Assembly: GCA_017883405.1 (NCBI GenBank)
Contig: JADGNO010000176.1
Span: 1-33,769, forward strand
Direction of reading: 5' to 3'
DNA: 33,769 nt
DNA from: Occallatibacter sp.
GTDB lineage: Bacteria > Acidobacteriota > Terriglobia > Terriglobales > Acidobacteriaceae
Shown here: piece after piece, positions 16,043-23,343 of the stretch
How positions within the stretch are numbered: the stretch's first letter is position 1
How the letters are laid out: every line of letters begins with the position of its first letter
Made by a program: the position numbers and the translations under genes
Notes under the pieces: generated by a model
Seen by the model: the letters and a program-made list of their open reading frames with translations, nothing else
Told to the model about the DNA's origin: nothing
The model's database searches: none

Positions 16043-16077
16043 TCTTTTACTCCTGGTAAACGAGGCTTCGATAGTCG

Positions 16078-17457
16078 TCATTTTTCCGGAGCCTTGTCAA
16101 ACGGTTGTTTCACTGTGATCCTCGGCCGGTTTTCTACCTGCAGCTGTTTTGAAACTGCTTCGACTTCGCGGAAGACGCGCAGCAGATTGCCGCCGAGTAT
16201 TTTGCGGCAGTCCTCTGCCGAGTAGCCGCGTTCGATGAGCGCTGCTGTGATCTTGGGGAAGTCTGCCGGCGAGTCGATGCCTTGCGGCAGTTGGCCGCTG
16301 ACTCCGTCGAAGTCGGAACCGAGGCCTACGTGATCGACACCTGCAACCTTGGCGATGTGGTCGATGTGGTCGATCAGCGCAGAGAGCGGGGGCCGCGGAA
16401 TTCTATCGGCAAACGAGCGCTGCACCTTTTCAACTTCCGCCGCGCTTGCAACGCGGCCTTCCGCTTTGGCCTTGTCATTTAACTCCTGAACGGCTTTGTC
16501 CATCTCCGGGCCGATCGCTTTTTGGGCGTTGCGGTAATCCTGTGAGACGAAGCCGGAGTAGAAATTGACCTGCACGACGCCGCCCTTCGAGTCAGGACCG
16601 CCGGAGTTGGCGATGGCGCGCAACATATCGTCCGTCATGTTGCGCGGAGAGTCGCAGAGAGCGCGTGCGCCGGAGTGGGAGGCGATGACCGGTGCGCGCG
16701 TGATGATCAGTGTCCTGAAAAACGTTTTGTCGGAGACGTGTGACACATCCACCATCATGCCGAGGCGATTCATCTCGTACACCACGTCTTTGCCGAATTC
16801 GCTCAGGCCTTCTTTCGTGTGTGCGATGTTCGGATCGTTGAAGTCGCCAGAACTGTCGGCCCAGCCATTGGAGTTGGCCCAGGTGAGGGTCATGTAGCGC
16901 ACGCCGAGGGCATAGTACTGACGCAAAGGTCCAATCGAATCCTCGATGGAATGGCCGCCCTCAAGACCTATCAAAATGGACAGTTTGTGTTCGCTATGGG
17001 CGCGCGCAATTCCGTCGGCGGTGGTAACAAATTCCACATCTCGCGGGTGTTTCGCGACCTGCTGTTTGACGGCGTCGATGAGTTCGAGAGTCCGTCGCGC
17101 ATATTGGCCTTTGTACCTGTCCGGTTCCACCCAGATGGAGAAGAACTCGGCGGCAAGATTTCCCTTGCGGGCGGAGTCAAGGTTGAAGTTGCCACCTTTC
17201 AGCGGGTCGGCAAGGTCGAAATGCTCTTCGAGAAAGCGCTGCGGCGTGTCAGCGTGGGTATCGATTACGATGGCCGATTGCTGGACGGCGGCGGGCGAAA
17301 GTTTTGCCTTTGGAGTCATGGTGTGTGCCAGCCTCGCGGGAGATGGGATGGCTGCCGGCGCGGTTTGGGCCGACATGGAAATTGCCCCGGACGAGCCCGA
17401 GAGCAGCACGGTGGCGGTAGTCGCAAGCAGGGAGGGTAAGCCGTGTAGCCGCATCAT
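16078..17457 (-). CDS. Exported membrane dipeptidase (peptidase M19)
   Basis: This enzyme of the amidohydrolase superfamily hydrolyses dipeptides, including those with D-residues, using two zinc ions. The metal-binding features are present: DTHAD (HxD), GLEGG (bridging Glu), then VDVSHVSD and ASHSGARAL (His ligands), and GLGSDFDGV (Asp). The start at 17457 gives 459 aa with a weak signal peptide (LPSLLATTATVLLSGSSGA). The track begins 15 codons earlier, and both starts have poor ribosome-binding sites. The product is probably periplasmic, possibly recycling peptidoglycan or scavenged peptides. The NHL-repeat gene follows directly. Confidence 0.93.
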   Translation of the reverse strand: MMRLHGLPSLLATTATVLLSGSSGAISMSAQTAPAAIPSPARLAHTMTPKAKLSPAAVQQSAIVIDTHADTPQRFLEEHFDLADPLKGGNFNLDSARKGNLAAEFFSIWVEPDRYKGQYARRTLELIDAVKQQVAKHPRDVEFVTTADGIARAHSEHKLSILIGLEGGHSIEDSIGPLRQYYALGVRYMTLTWANSNGWADSSGDFNDPNIAHTKEGLSEFGKDVVYEMNRLGMMVDVSHVSDKTFFRTLIITRAPVIASHSGARALCDSPRNMTDDMLRAIANSGGPDSKGGVVQVNFYSGFVSQDYRNAQKAIGPEMDKAVQELNDKAKAEGRVASAAEVEKVQRSFADRIPRPPLSALIDHIDHIAKVAGVDHVGLGSDFDGVSGQLPQGIDSPADFPKITAALIERGYSAEDCRKILGGNLLRVFREVEAVSKQLQVENRPRITVKQPFDKAPEK

Positions 17458-17531
17458 CTTGCCTGTGAGTGTATACCTGTTTCCGGGGGCTAAAAGCCAC
17501 ATTCCGCGCCGGGCATGCGACCCTCATCGTT

Positions 17532-17540
17532 TGCTATACT
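17532..17540 (+). promoter_or_regulatory. Extended -10 promoter element for tRNA-Leu
   Basis: TGCTATACT carries an extended TGn motif and a near-consensus -10 hexamer (TATACT, 17535-17540), placed 17 nt before the tRNA 5' end. No good -35 lies at the expected distance, which fits an extended -10 promoter. Confidence 0.55.
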
Positions 17541-17557
17541 TGTATGGTTCACCTTGT

Positions 17558-17642
17558 GCGGAGGTGGCGAAATTGGCAGACGCACTAGCTTGAGGTGCTA
17601 GCGCCGCAAGGCATAGGGGTTCAAGTCCCCTCCTCCGCACCA
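17558..17642 (+). tRNA. tRNA-Leu, anticodon GAG
   Basis: The acceptor stem pairs GCGGAGG with CCTCCGC, followed by A and an encoded CCA. The anticodon arm is CTAGC-TTGAGGT-GCTAG, giving anticodon GAG, which reads CUC and CUU leucine codons. A long variable arm (GCCGCAAGGC) and the T-arm GGGG-TTCAAGT-CCCC confirm a class II leucine tRNA. An extended -10 lies just upstream, and secG begins 47 nt downstream on the same strand. The track's minus-strand ORF 17524-18222 crosses this gene and is a shadow. Confidence 0.97.
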
Positions 17643-17688
17643 TCCGATATTGAGTCCGGGACGCCGGGCAGACTTGGAACGCTTCGCA

Positions 17689-17991
17689 ATGCAGATTCTT
17701 TTCTATGTTTTCATCGTGATCCACCTGATCGTGTGTTTCTTCCTGATCGGTGTCGTCCTCATCCAGCAGGGACGCTCGGCGGATCTCGCGGGCGCCTTCG
17801 GCGGACAGGGTTCTCAGACGGCGTTTGGGCCGCGCGCGGCTGCCAATGTGCTTACGCGCCTTACCACCTGGTCGGCTGTGCTCTTCATGTGCACCTCGCT
17901 TGCTCTGGTTATCCTTTACAACCGTGCCAGCGGTTCCCACTCGGTACTTGAAAACGCCAAGCCTGCGCCCATCAGCACGCCTGCCAAGTAA
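17689..17991 (+). CDS. secG: Preprotein translocase subunit SecG
   Basis: This 100-aa protein starts at the ATG at 17689; the track's TTG start lies 39 nt further up without support. Two membrane helices are visible (LFYVFIVIHLIVCFFLIGVV and LTTWSAVLFMCTSLALVIL), separated by the conserved SecG loop containing LIQQGRSADLAGAFGG and GSQTAFGPRA. SecG joins SecYE in the inner membrane and assists SecA-driven export. Lack of an obvious ribosome-binding site is the only weak point. The tRNA-Leu/secG neighbourhood is common in bacteria. A 60-aa gene follows 36 nt downstream. Confidence 0.95.
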   Translation: MQILFYVFIVIHLIVCFFLIGVVLIQQGRSADLAGAFGGQGSQTAFGPRAAANVLTRLTTWSAVLFMCTSLALVILYNRASGSHSVLENAKPAPISTPAK

Positions 17992-18027
17992 GGCAGAAAC
18001 AACCGTACCAAGCGAGGATTCAAGCCC

Positions 18028-18210
18028 ATGCCGCTTTCCGGAGAAGCCATCCGCCTGATGAACTACATTGACGACACAGCGGTAACGCTGCGCCGCGTCC
18101 TCGCTACCATACCTGTGCTGACGCCTGAAGAGCGGGCGCGGGTTGCAGAGCACCTTAAGGAAGTTCGGCCCAACGCGGAAGACGTTGCCAAGGCGCTTGC
18201 GGCCAAGTAA
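18028..18210 (+). CDS. 60-aa helical small protein downstream of secG
   Basis: The product is soluble and mostly helical, with the sequence TPEERARVAEHLKEVRPNAEDVAKALAAK at its end. GAGGA lies about ten nt before the ATG. The spacing of 36 nt from secG and the same strand suggest cotranscription. Codon use and composition look like a real gene. I know no family or function for it. Intergenic palindromes follow downstream. Confidence 0.65.
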   Translation: MPLSGEAIRLMNYIDDTAVTLRRVLATIPVLTPEERARVAEHLKEVRPNAEDVAKALAAK

Positions 18211-18453
18211 TACCTGACCCACTTCTAGTTGAGTGAAGTTGGCAGCGGAAAGTTTTCGCGCAGTCCCTTCGGGACTGGAGAACTTATTGCTGCAAGTTTA
18301 CCCGCGCTGAAGCGCGAGGCTAAGGGGCTTTGCGCCTCCGGCGCGTTGTCGCGATATTTCCCTCAGCCATAGTGGATTGTCGGCGTTGCCAATGAGCCAA
18401 TGAGTGTCTCGGCATGCCAGCGGACGGTGTTGGGCTGCGTCTGCGTTATCCCC
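18211..18453. repeat. Intergenic palindrome cluster (REP-like)
   Basis: Three small perfect hairpins lie close together: CAGTCCC-TTC-GGGACTG (18261-18277), CGCGCT-GA-AGCGCG (18303-18316) and GCGCC-TCC-GGCGC (18332-18344). The middle one sits in the context CCCGCGCTGAAGCGCGAGGCTAA. Clustered short palindromes in an extragenic gap between convergent genes resemble REP or BIME-type repeats; similar words are, from memory, common in acidobacterial intergenic DNA. None has a T-tract, so they are not typical intrinsic terminators. No gene is seen here. Confidence 0.5.
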
Positions 18454-20106
18454 TCACGCTGTCCTTGAATAAACCAGGCGCAATTTCTGAATGGGAGCTT
18501 CAATCTCCGGGCCTGGTATTGCAGATTCCAAGTCGGGAATGAGGGGCTGGTCGTTTGCGAGCAGGCTCTTGATTGCTTCAGCGGACGCGGGATGCCCGTA
18601 AAGCCAGCCTTGCGCGTATATCTTCTGTAGGCCGGGAGAGAAATAGTCAGACTGCATCTGGGTTTCCACCCCTTCAACCACGACTCCCAACTGAAGCGAC
18701 TTGGCTATGCTCAGAATCTGCGGCAGGATGGTGACGGCTAGCGAGTCGGTGCCGATTACGCGTGTAAATGCCTTATCGATTTTAATTGTGTCGGCGAATA
18801 GGTACAAAAGCTTGTCGAGGTTTGAGTGTCCGGTGCCGAAGTCGTCGATGTGGATGCTATGCCCCATCCGGCGGAGATTGCGGATTGTTTCCATTGCAAT
18901 TTCGCCGTCCGCGGCTGATCGCTCGGTAATCTCAATGACAATGCTTTCTGGTTTTACATTTGCTCGCCTGAGCGATTCGTCCAACATGGGAAGGAAGGTG
19001 GGGTCTGACAGATCCGCTCCTGCAACGTTCATGCTGATGCGAAAGCCGGGGCGATTCCGCATTGTGGTCGCGAAATCGTGCAGAATGTGCTGCAACACCG
19101 ACCGGGTTATCTTGCTTACGAATCCTTTTTCCTCGGCTATCTTCACAAATACATCCGGATCGATTACCTCGCCGGCTGCATTTGTCCAACGCGCCAGGGC
19201 CTCAGCGCCAACCGTCATCTGCGTGGCAAGGTTGACGATCGGTTGATAAACAACCTGCAGCTTGTCACTATCCAATGCTCGAGAAAGCTGGGAGGGCAGA
19301 TCGTTTCTACGGGCGCGCATATTCGACAACAGCATTCCGAAAAGGAGCCATATCAATCCTCCGACAGCGGCGCTCGCCGAGATTGCCATTGTGCCGTTCC
19401 GTAGAACGTAGGCAGCCGGTACGGTTAACGTAACGCAATTGAAGCCGAGAGTAGAGCATCGGGTAGAAAACAACATCTCTCCTGCGCGACCCGAGTCCTC
19501 GGATGATGATGTCAGATTGCTGGATTCTTGCTGACGAATCGCTAACGCTTCGGCCGGCAAACTCGGGGCATTCTTAATAGTTACCTCAAGGTGTACAGGA
19601 TCACCTCCTTGATTCGGAGGTTCACCGGAATCAATTACGACGAAAGAATTGCCAGATTGAAGGGCAGCGCGATTCAGGCCAGATAGGTTGGAGTGTTTGA
19701 GGCTGTAATAGATGAAGCCGCCCGTAGTTTGCGTGGAATCAAGACCCAATGAGGAGAACGAACGGACCGAACGACCGGCGGTAGCAGAGCATTGAATCTT
19801 GTCGCCGCGGATTCGGCCGGCATCTTTCAAGTGCACTGAACGAAACACCATGTCTCGCAGAGTACCGATTTCCTGGTCTGCACAGGCTGCGGATGCCGGA
19901 ACCTTGAGTACTTCAAGCGCCTTGCGGGCTTCGCCAAAAGATGCGTTGCTCTGGACGAGCGCGAGACCTGAATAGTGAGCGAGGCTGACGAGGGATTGCC
20001 AGATTACAAGTTGACGGCCGAGAAAATAGCCCGCAGAACCGCCAATGATGACCAGGATAAAGATAAGAATGCGATTCGAGATTTGATGATGGAGGGCGCG
20101 GCTCAT
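18454..20106 (-). CDS. CSS-motif EAL-domain c-di-GMP phosphodiesterase
   Basis: This 550-aa membrane protein has an N-terminal membrane helix (about 11-30), a periplasmic region with cysteines including ACADQE and IQCSATAGR, and a second helix (about 235-260, ISASAAVGGLIWLLFGMLL). An EAL domain follows from about 280 to 525. The periplasmic part fits the CSS-motif sensor, in which cysteine redox state controls phosphodiesterase activity. The EAL signature is complete: AEALARW, IEITERS, IDDFGTG, IKIDKAFT and VVEGVET, so hydrolysis of c-di-GMP to pGpG is expected. The ATG at 20106 lacks a good ribosome-binding site of its own and overlaps a possible leader ORF. It may oppose the diguanylate cyclase at the left of the window. 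Confidence 0.93.
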   Translation of the reverse strand: MSRALHHQISNRILIFILVIIGGSAGYFLGRQLVIWQSLVSLAHYSGLALVQSNASFGEARKALEVLKVPASAACADQEIGTLRDMVFRSVHLKDAGRIRGDKIQCSATAGRSVRSFSSLGLDSTQTTGGFIYYSLKHSNLSGLNRAALQSGNSFVVIDSGEPPNQGGDPVHLEVTIKNAPSLPAEALAIRQQESSNLTSSSEDSGRAGEMLFSTRCSTLGFNCVTLTVPAAYVLRNGTMAISASAAVGGLIWLLFGMLLSNMRARRNDLPSQLSRALDSDKLQVVYQPIVNLATQMTVGAEALARWTNAAGEVIDPDVFVKIAEEKGFVSKITRSVLQHILHDFATTMRNRPGFRISMNVAGADLSDPTFLPMLDESLRRANVKPESIVIEITERSAADGEIAMETIRNLRRMGHSIHIDDFGTGHSNLDKLLYLFADTIKIDKAFTRVIGTDSLAVTILPQILSIAKSLQLGVVVEGVETQMQSDYFSPGLQKIYAQGWLYGHPASAEAIKSLLANDQPLIPDLESAIPGPEIEAPIQKLRLVYSRTA

Positions 20107-20183
20107 TCAACTGACCTGAAGCGTGCGTTCTTGCTGTAGCCATCGCAGACACTTCCATCTCCATACGTAATTTGTTGGTTCAA
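20103..20183 (-). CDS. Possible 26-aa leader ORF translationally coupled to the EAL gene
   Basis: The strongest ribosome-binding site upstream of the EAL gene is AGGAGG at 20199-20194, about 90 nt before its ATG. Ten nt after it a TTG opens a 26-codon frame (LNQQITYGDGSVCDGYSKNA...) whose TGA overlaps the EAL start as ATGA. This suggests a leader peptide feeding ribosomes onto the poorly equipped EAL start. The spacer is long and the start codon is TTG, so the reading is tentative. Confidence 0.35.
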   Translation of the reverse strand: MNQQITYGDGSVCDGYSKNARFRSVE

Positions 20184-20506
20184 ATGAATCAATCCTCCTT
20201 TATGGGAATTACCAGTCCCCCAAGGGAGGGTGACGAAAGAGTTGAGTAATGAAAAGTAGGTGACCACAGTAACTTTGAAGGGGATTCTCAGCGGATTTTG
20301 AGAGAAATGACTGAAAGCGGCGCTCGGCGTCCGATCACGGACCGAAAACAGGTAAGCCGCTCGATGGGGACATTGGTAGGTCGAATCATCGAGTCTGCCG
20401 AAAAGAGCCTGATGTTTGGGTTCAAATTACCTATTGAGTTCCCGGTGTAGAATGCTCCTTCCGTTCAAAAGGGGTGGCCAACCACCCATGTAACAGGAGG
20501 AACGAC
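20184..20506. other. Divergent intergenic region between EAL and GH51 genes
   Basis: No gene is recognised in this 320-nt stretch. It holds two small inverted repeats, TCTCA-N8-TGAGA (20286-20303) and GTCCG-ATCA-CGGAC (20329-20342), either of which could be an operator for the arabinofuranosidase gene. A TAGAAT -10-like hexamer at 20448-20453 lies 54 nt before the GH51 ATG but has no convincing -35. The AGGAGG of the EAL leader ORF is at its left end. Confidence 0.4.
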
Positions 20507-22645
20507 ATGACGATCAGTCGGCGGGAATTTGTGGCGGCTTCAGTAGCAGGGGCAGCTCTGTTGAACCATGGAGTCAAGGCCTTCGCGGCTCCAGCGGGAA
20601 ATATCCAGGTTGGAATAGACGCGGCCAAGGTGGGCGCTCCAGTGTCTCCGATGATTTTTGGCGGGTACATGGAGCCGGCCACTACACGGGTGTGGGCTGA
20701 GATGCTGACCGACCGCAAATTCGGGCGGCCGATTACAGACGCGCAACCGCCTCAGGAGGGATCGTTCTTCCGTCGCATGGCCGGCGAGCCGTTCAAGCCG
20801 ATGGGCCCGGCGGGCACGGTGGAAATGGACAGCGAGAAGGCCTTTGTGGGCAAGCACAGCGCACGCATCAAGCTTGATGCTTCAGAACCGCACGGCATTG
20901 CGCAATCCAAGCTGCGCGTGGGCCAAGGCAGATCGTATGTGGGCCGCATTTATCTAGCCGGCGATGCCGGGGCCAAGGTTGTGGTCCGCCTTGTCTGGGG
21001 CGCAGGCGCCGGTGATTCGCAGACGGTTCAGATTCCCGCATTGTCCGGTCAATTCAAAAAGTTTCCGCTCAAGTTTACTTCGCCGGTCGACACGGACCAG
21101 GCGCGCTTTGAGGTTCTCGGCACCGGCAGCGGGACATTTCATGTTGGGAACGCTTCGCTGATGCCTGCCGACAACGTGCAGGGATTCAATGCGAGCATGG
21201 TGAAGCACATTAAGGAGGTCGGCTTCCTGATGGCGAAGTGGCCCGGCGGCAATTTTGTATCCGGTTACGACTGGTACGACGGCCTGGGCGATGCTGACAA
21301 GCGGCCGCCCAAACCGCAGCCCATGTGGTCGAACCGGATCGAGTCGAACGATGTTGGTATCCATGAGTTCATTGCTTTTTGCCGGCTGATTGGAGCGGAG
21401 CCGGACCTGGCTGTTAATACCGGGTTGGGAGAAGCTCGCGTTGCGGCCGAGCTCGTTGAATATTGCAATGGGACCGTGAATACGCGGCTGGGTAAGATGC
21501 GCGCGGACAACGGCCATGCCGAGCCATTCAATGTTCGCTGTTGGACGATTGGCAATGAGATGTACGGCCCATGGCAGTTTGGCTATATGCCGATGAGCCA
21601 GTACACCGTGAAGCACAATTATTTTGTTGAAGAAATGCGCAAGGTGGACCCGAAGATCAAGGTAGCGTGTGCCGGGGCGAGCATTTGCGAGGAGTCCTGG
21701 TGCGCAGCGGAACAGAAGCAGATGGAGCCGGGTTTCTGGCAGCCGCCGCTACTGGATAAGCTGCCTTTCAAACATGAATCGAAGAACGATTCTGACTGGT
21801 GGCTGCTTAAAGACAGTTCCGACTACATCGACTACATTTCCGAACATACCTATTGCTATCCGGACATGGCTTTCGATGCCGAGAAGCAAATGTATGTCGA
21901 CGTCACGGATCCGTTGCAACTGAGAACGCGCCGCATGGCAAATCGCATTGGCGCAGCTTTTGAAGCGTGGCAGTATTACGTGGAAAAGATGCCGGTGCTG
22001 AAATCAAAAAATATCAAGATCACATTTGATGAGTGGGGCTGCCGCTATCGCACGCCGCCGGGCCGCGCTCCGCAGCTGGTGGGAATGGTGACGGCGCTCT
22101 CGTATGCGGTCTTTCTGCATGAAATGTTCCGCCACTCCGACATGATCGATGTAAGTTGTCCAACGGGAGGGCTGAACACACTGCTGATGGACAGCACAGG
22201 ACAGGCTGTGGGACTGACGGCAGAAGCGCTGGTGATGAAGCTTATTCGCACACACTTTGTGGATGCGCTGCCGATTGTCGTCAGCGGAAACTCGCCGCAG
22301 GTGCCGATGCGAGGCACGCCGATGGTTGATATGGGTTCGGAACCGGTGGGAAGTCCGACCTACCCGATCGATGTTCTGGCAGCATTCTCGGGCGATCGGA
22401 AGACTTTTATTCTTTCCGTGATCAATGCTACAGAAGAAGCGCAGGAATTTATGCCGCAGATCAGTGGAGTCAAACTGCGCGGCACGGGTAAACTTTCGCA
22501 GCTTGTCGCTCCCAGTGCTACTTCAAACAATGAAGTTGGCAAAGAGCCGGTCGTCAAAATCGCTGAGAGTTCGGTGGGCGCGTTGCCTGAAAAGGTGCAG
22601 CTGCCGCCAGTGAGCGTAAGCATTTACCAATACGAAATCGCGTAA
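20507..22645 (+). CDS. Tat-exported alpha-L-arabinofuranosidase (GH51)
   Basis: This 712-aa enzyme begins with a twin-arginine signal (SRREFVAASVAGAALL). Its start at 20507 is fixed by AGGAGG six nt upstream. A beta-sandwich carbohydrate-binding-like region (about 60-230) precedes the GH51 TIM barrel. The acid/base Glu lies in WTIGNEMYGPW (about 348) and the nucleophile Glu in ITFDEWGCRYR (about 508), followed by the C-terminal beta domain typical of the family. It should release terminal arabinofuranose from arabinoxylan, arabinan or arabinogalactan side chains, in the periplasm or outside. The length fits long, CBM-bearing GH51 members. It is monocistronic and ends at a strong terminator. 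The minus-strand 220-aa ORF inside it is a shadow. Confidence 0.93.
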   Translation: MTISRREFVAASVAGAALLNHGVKAFAAPAGNIQVGIDAAKVGAPVSPMIFGGYMEPATTRVWAEMLTDRKFGRPITDAQPPQEGSFFRRMAGEPFKPMGPAGTVEMDSEKAFVGKHSARIKLDASEPHGIAQSKLRVGQGRSYVGRIYLAGDAGAKVVVRLVWGAGAGDSQTVQIPALSGQFKKFPLKFTSPVDTDQARFEVLGTGSGTFHVGNASLMPADNVQGFNASMVKHIKEVGFLMAKWPGGNFVSGYDWYDGLGDADKRPPKPQPMWSNRIESNDVGIHEFIAFCRLIGAEPDLAVNTGLGEARVAAELVEYCNGTVNTRLGKMRADNGHAEPFNVRCWTIGNEMYGPWQFGYMPMSQYTVKHNYFVEEMRKVDPKIKVACAGASICEESWCAAEQKQMEPGFWQPPLLDKLPFKHESKNDSDWWLLKDSSDYIDYISEHTYCYPDMAFDAEKQMYVDVTDPLQLRTRRMANRIGAAFEAWQYYVEKMPVLKSKNIKITFDEWGCRYRTPPGRAPQLVGMVTALSYAVFLHEMFRHSDMIDVSCPTGGLNTLLMDSTGQAVGLTAEALVMKLIRTHFVDALPIVVSGNSPQVPMRGTPMVDMGSEPVGSPTYPIDVLAAFSGDRKTFILSVINATEEAQEFMPQISGVKLRGTGKLSQLVAPSATSNNEVGKEPVVKIAESSVGALPEKVQLPPVSVSIYQYEIA

Positions 22646-22670
22646 ATTGCGAAGAACTTCAACCAGAGTG

Positions 22671-22707
22671 GGCCGGCAGTTCGCTGATGAATTGCCGGCC
22701 TATTTTT
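22671..22707 (+). terminator. Intrinsic terminator after GH51 gene
   Basis: The stem GGCCGGCAGTTC pairs with GAATTGCCGGCC over 12 bp (one G-T pair) around a six-base loop, followed by TATTTTT. It lies 26 nt after the arabinofuranosidase stop codon. Confidence 0.9.
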
Positions 22708-22771
22708 CGGGGCCGCATTCTGCGGACGACTGTACGGCTGGTGACGGCCACCGCCTACAATAGAAAGACAC

Positions 22772-23302
22772 ATGCCTACCGTCGCAATTATTGGAGCAGG
22801 CCCGCTTGGCCGCTGGCTGGCGCTTGAAGCCGCACGCGCTGGATTTGCTGTTTTGCTTGAAGACGTGATGCCGAGCAACCTGCATCATGCCCAGGAGTTT
22901 ATCCGCCAGCAACTTAATGCGGAAACTTTGCCGTCGGTTCGGTTTGTTTCGTCCATTGAGGATGCAGTGCGCGAGGCCGACCTGGCGATAGATTGCATTC
23001 CCGACGAGCTTGAATCGAAGCTGGAGATTCTTTGGTTGCTCGACCGCATGTCGCCGCCGCAAACGGTGTTCGCTACGCCGACCACGCGGCTCTCGATTGC
23101 CGACCTGGCCTCGTGCACATACCGGCCGGAAAAGTGCATCGCAATTGTCGCGGAGCCGCAGTCGCTGGTGGCTGGGCAGAGTAACGAAGTGCTTCTGCGG
23201 AAGACCGCGAGTACGACGGCAGAAACTGTTTCACTTGTGGAAGATTTCTGGAAGCGGCTGGGGCACTCCCCGATCTTCGAGCTGGAAAACAGTGATCAGT
23301 GA
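22772..23302 (+). CDS. Stand-alone 3-hydroxyacyl-CoA dehydrogenase NAD-binding domain protein
   Basis: This 176-aa protein matches the N-terminal Rossmann domain of 3-hydroxyacyl-CoA dehydrogenases: a GAGPLGRWLALEAARAGF dinucleotide loop, an acidic residue after strand 2 (LLEDV), AIDCIPDELESKLEIL and FATPTTRLSIADLA. The C-terminal helical domain that completes the family's active site and dimer, normally taking it to about 280-310 aa, is absent. The ORF ends cleanly and no continuation is seen in the 41-nt gap before the convergent bshA. It may be a short paralogue with another role or a truncated remnant. NAD binding is likely; dehydrogenase activity is doubtful. Confidence 0.78.
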   Translation: MPTVAIIGAGPLGRWLALEAARAGFAVLLEDVMPSNLHHAQEFIRQQLNAETLPSVRFVSSIEDAVREADLAIDCIPDELESKLEILWLLDRMSPPQTVFATPTTRLSIADLASCTYRPEKCIAIVAEPQSLVAGQSNEVLLRKTASTTAETVSLVEDFWKRLGHSPIFELENSDQ

Positions 23303-23343
23303 ATAGCGGGCTCTGAAGGCTGGTGGTCGTTGACGGGTTCCAA

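Noticed and set aside
17524-18222. 232-aa minus-strand ORF
   Set aside because: Covers the tRNA-Leu gene, secG and the 60-aa gene on the other strand.
20954-21616. 220-aa minus-strand ORF
   Set aside because: Shadow inside the GH51 arabinofuranosidase gene.
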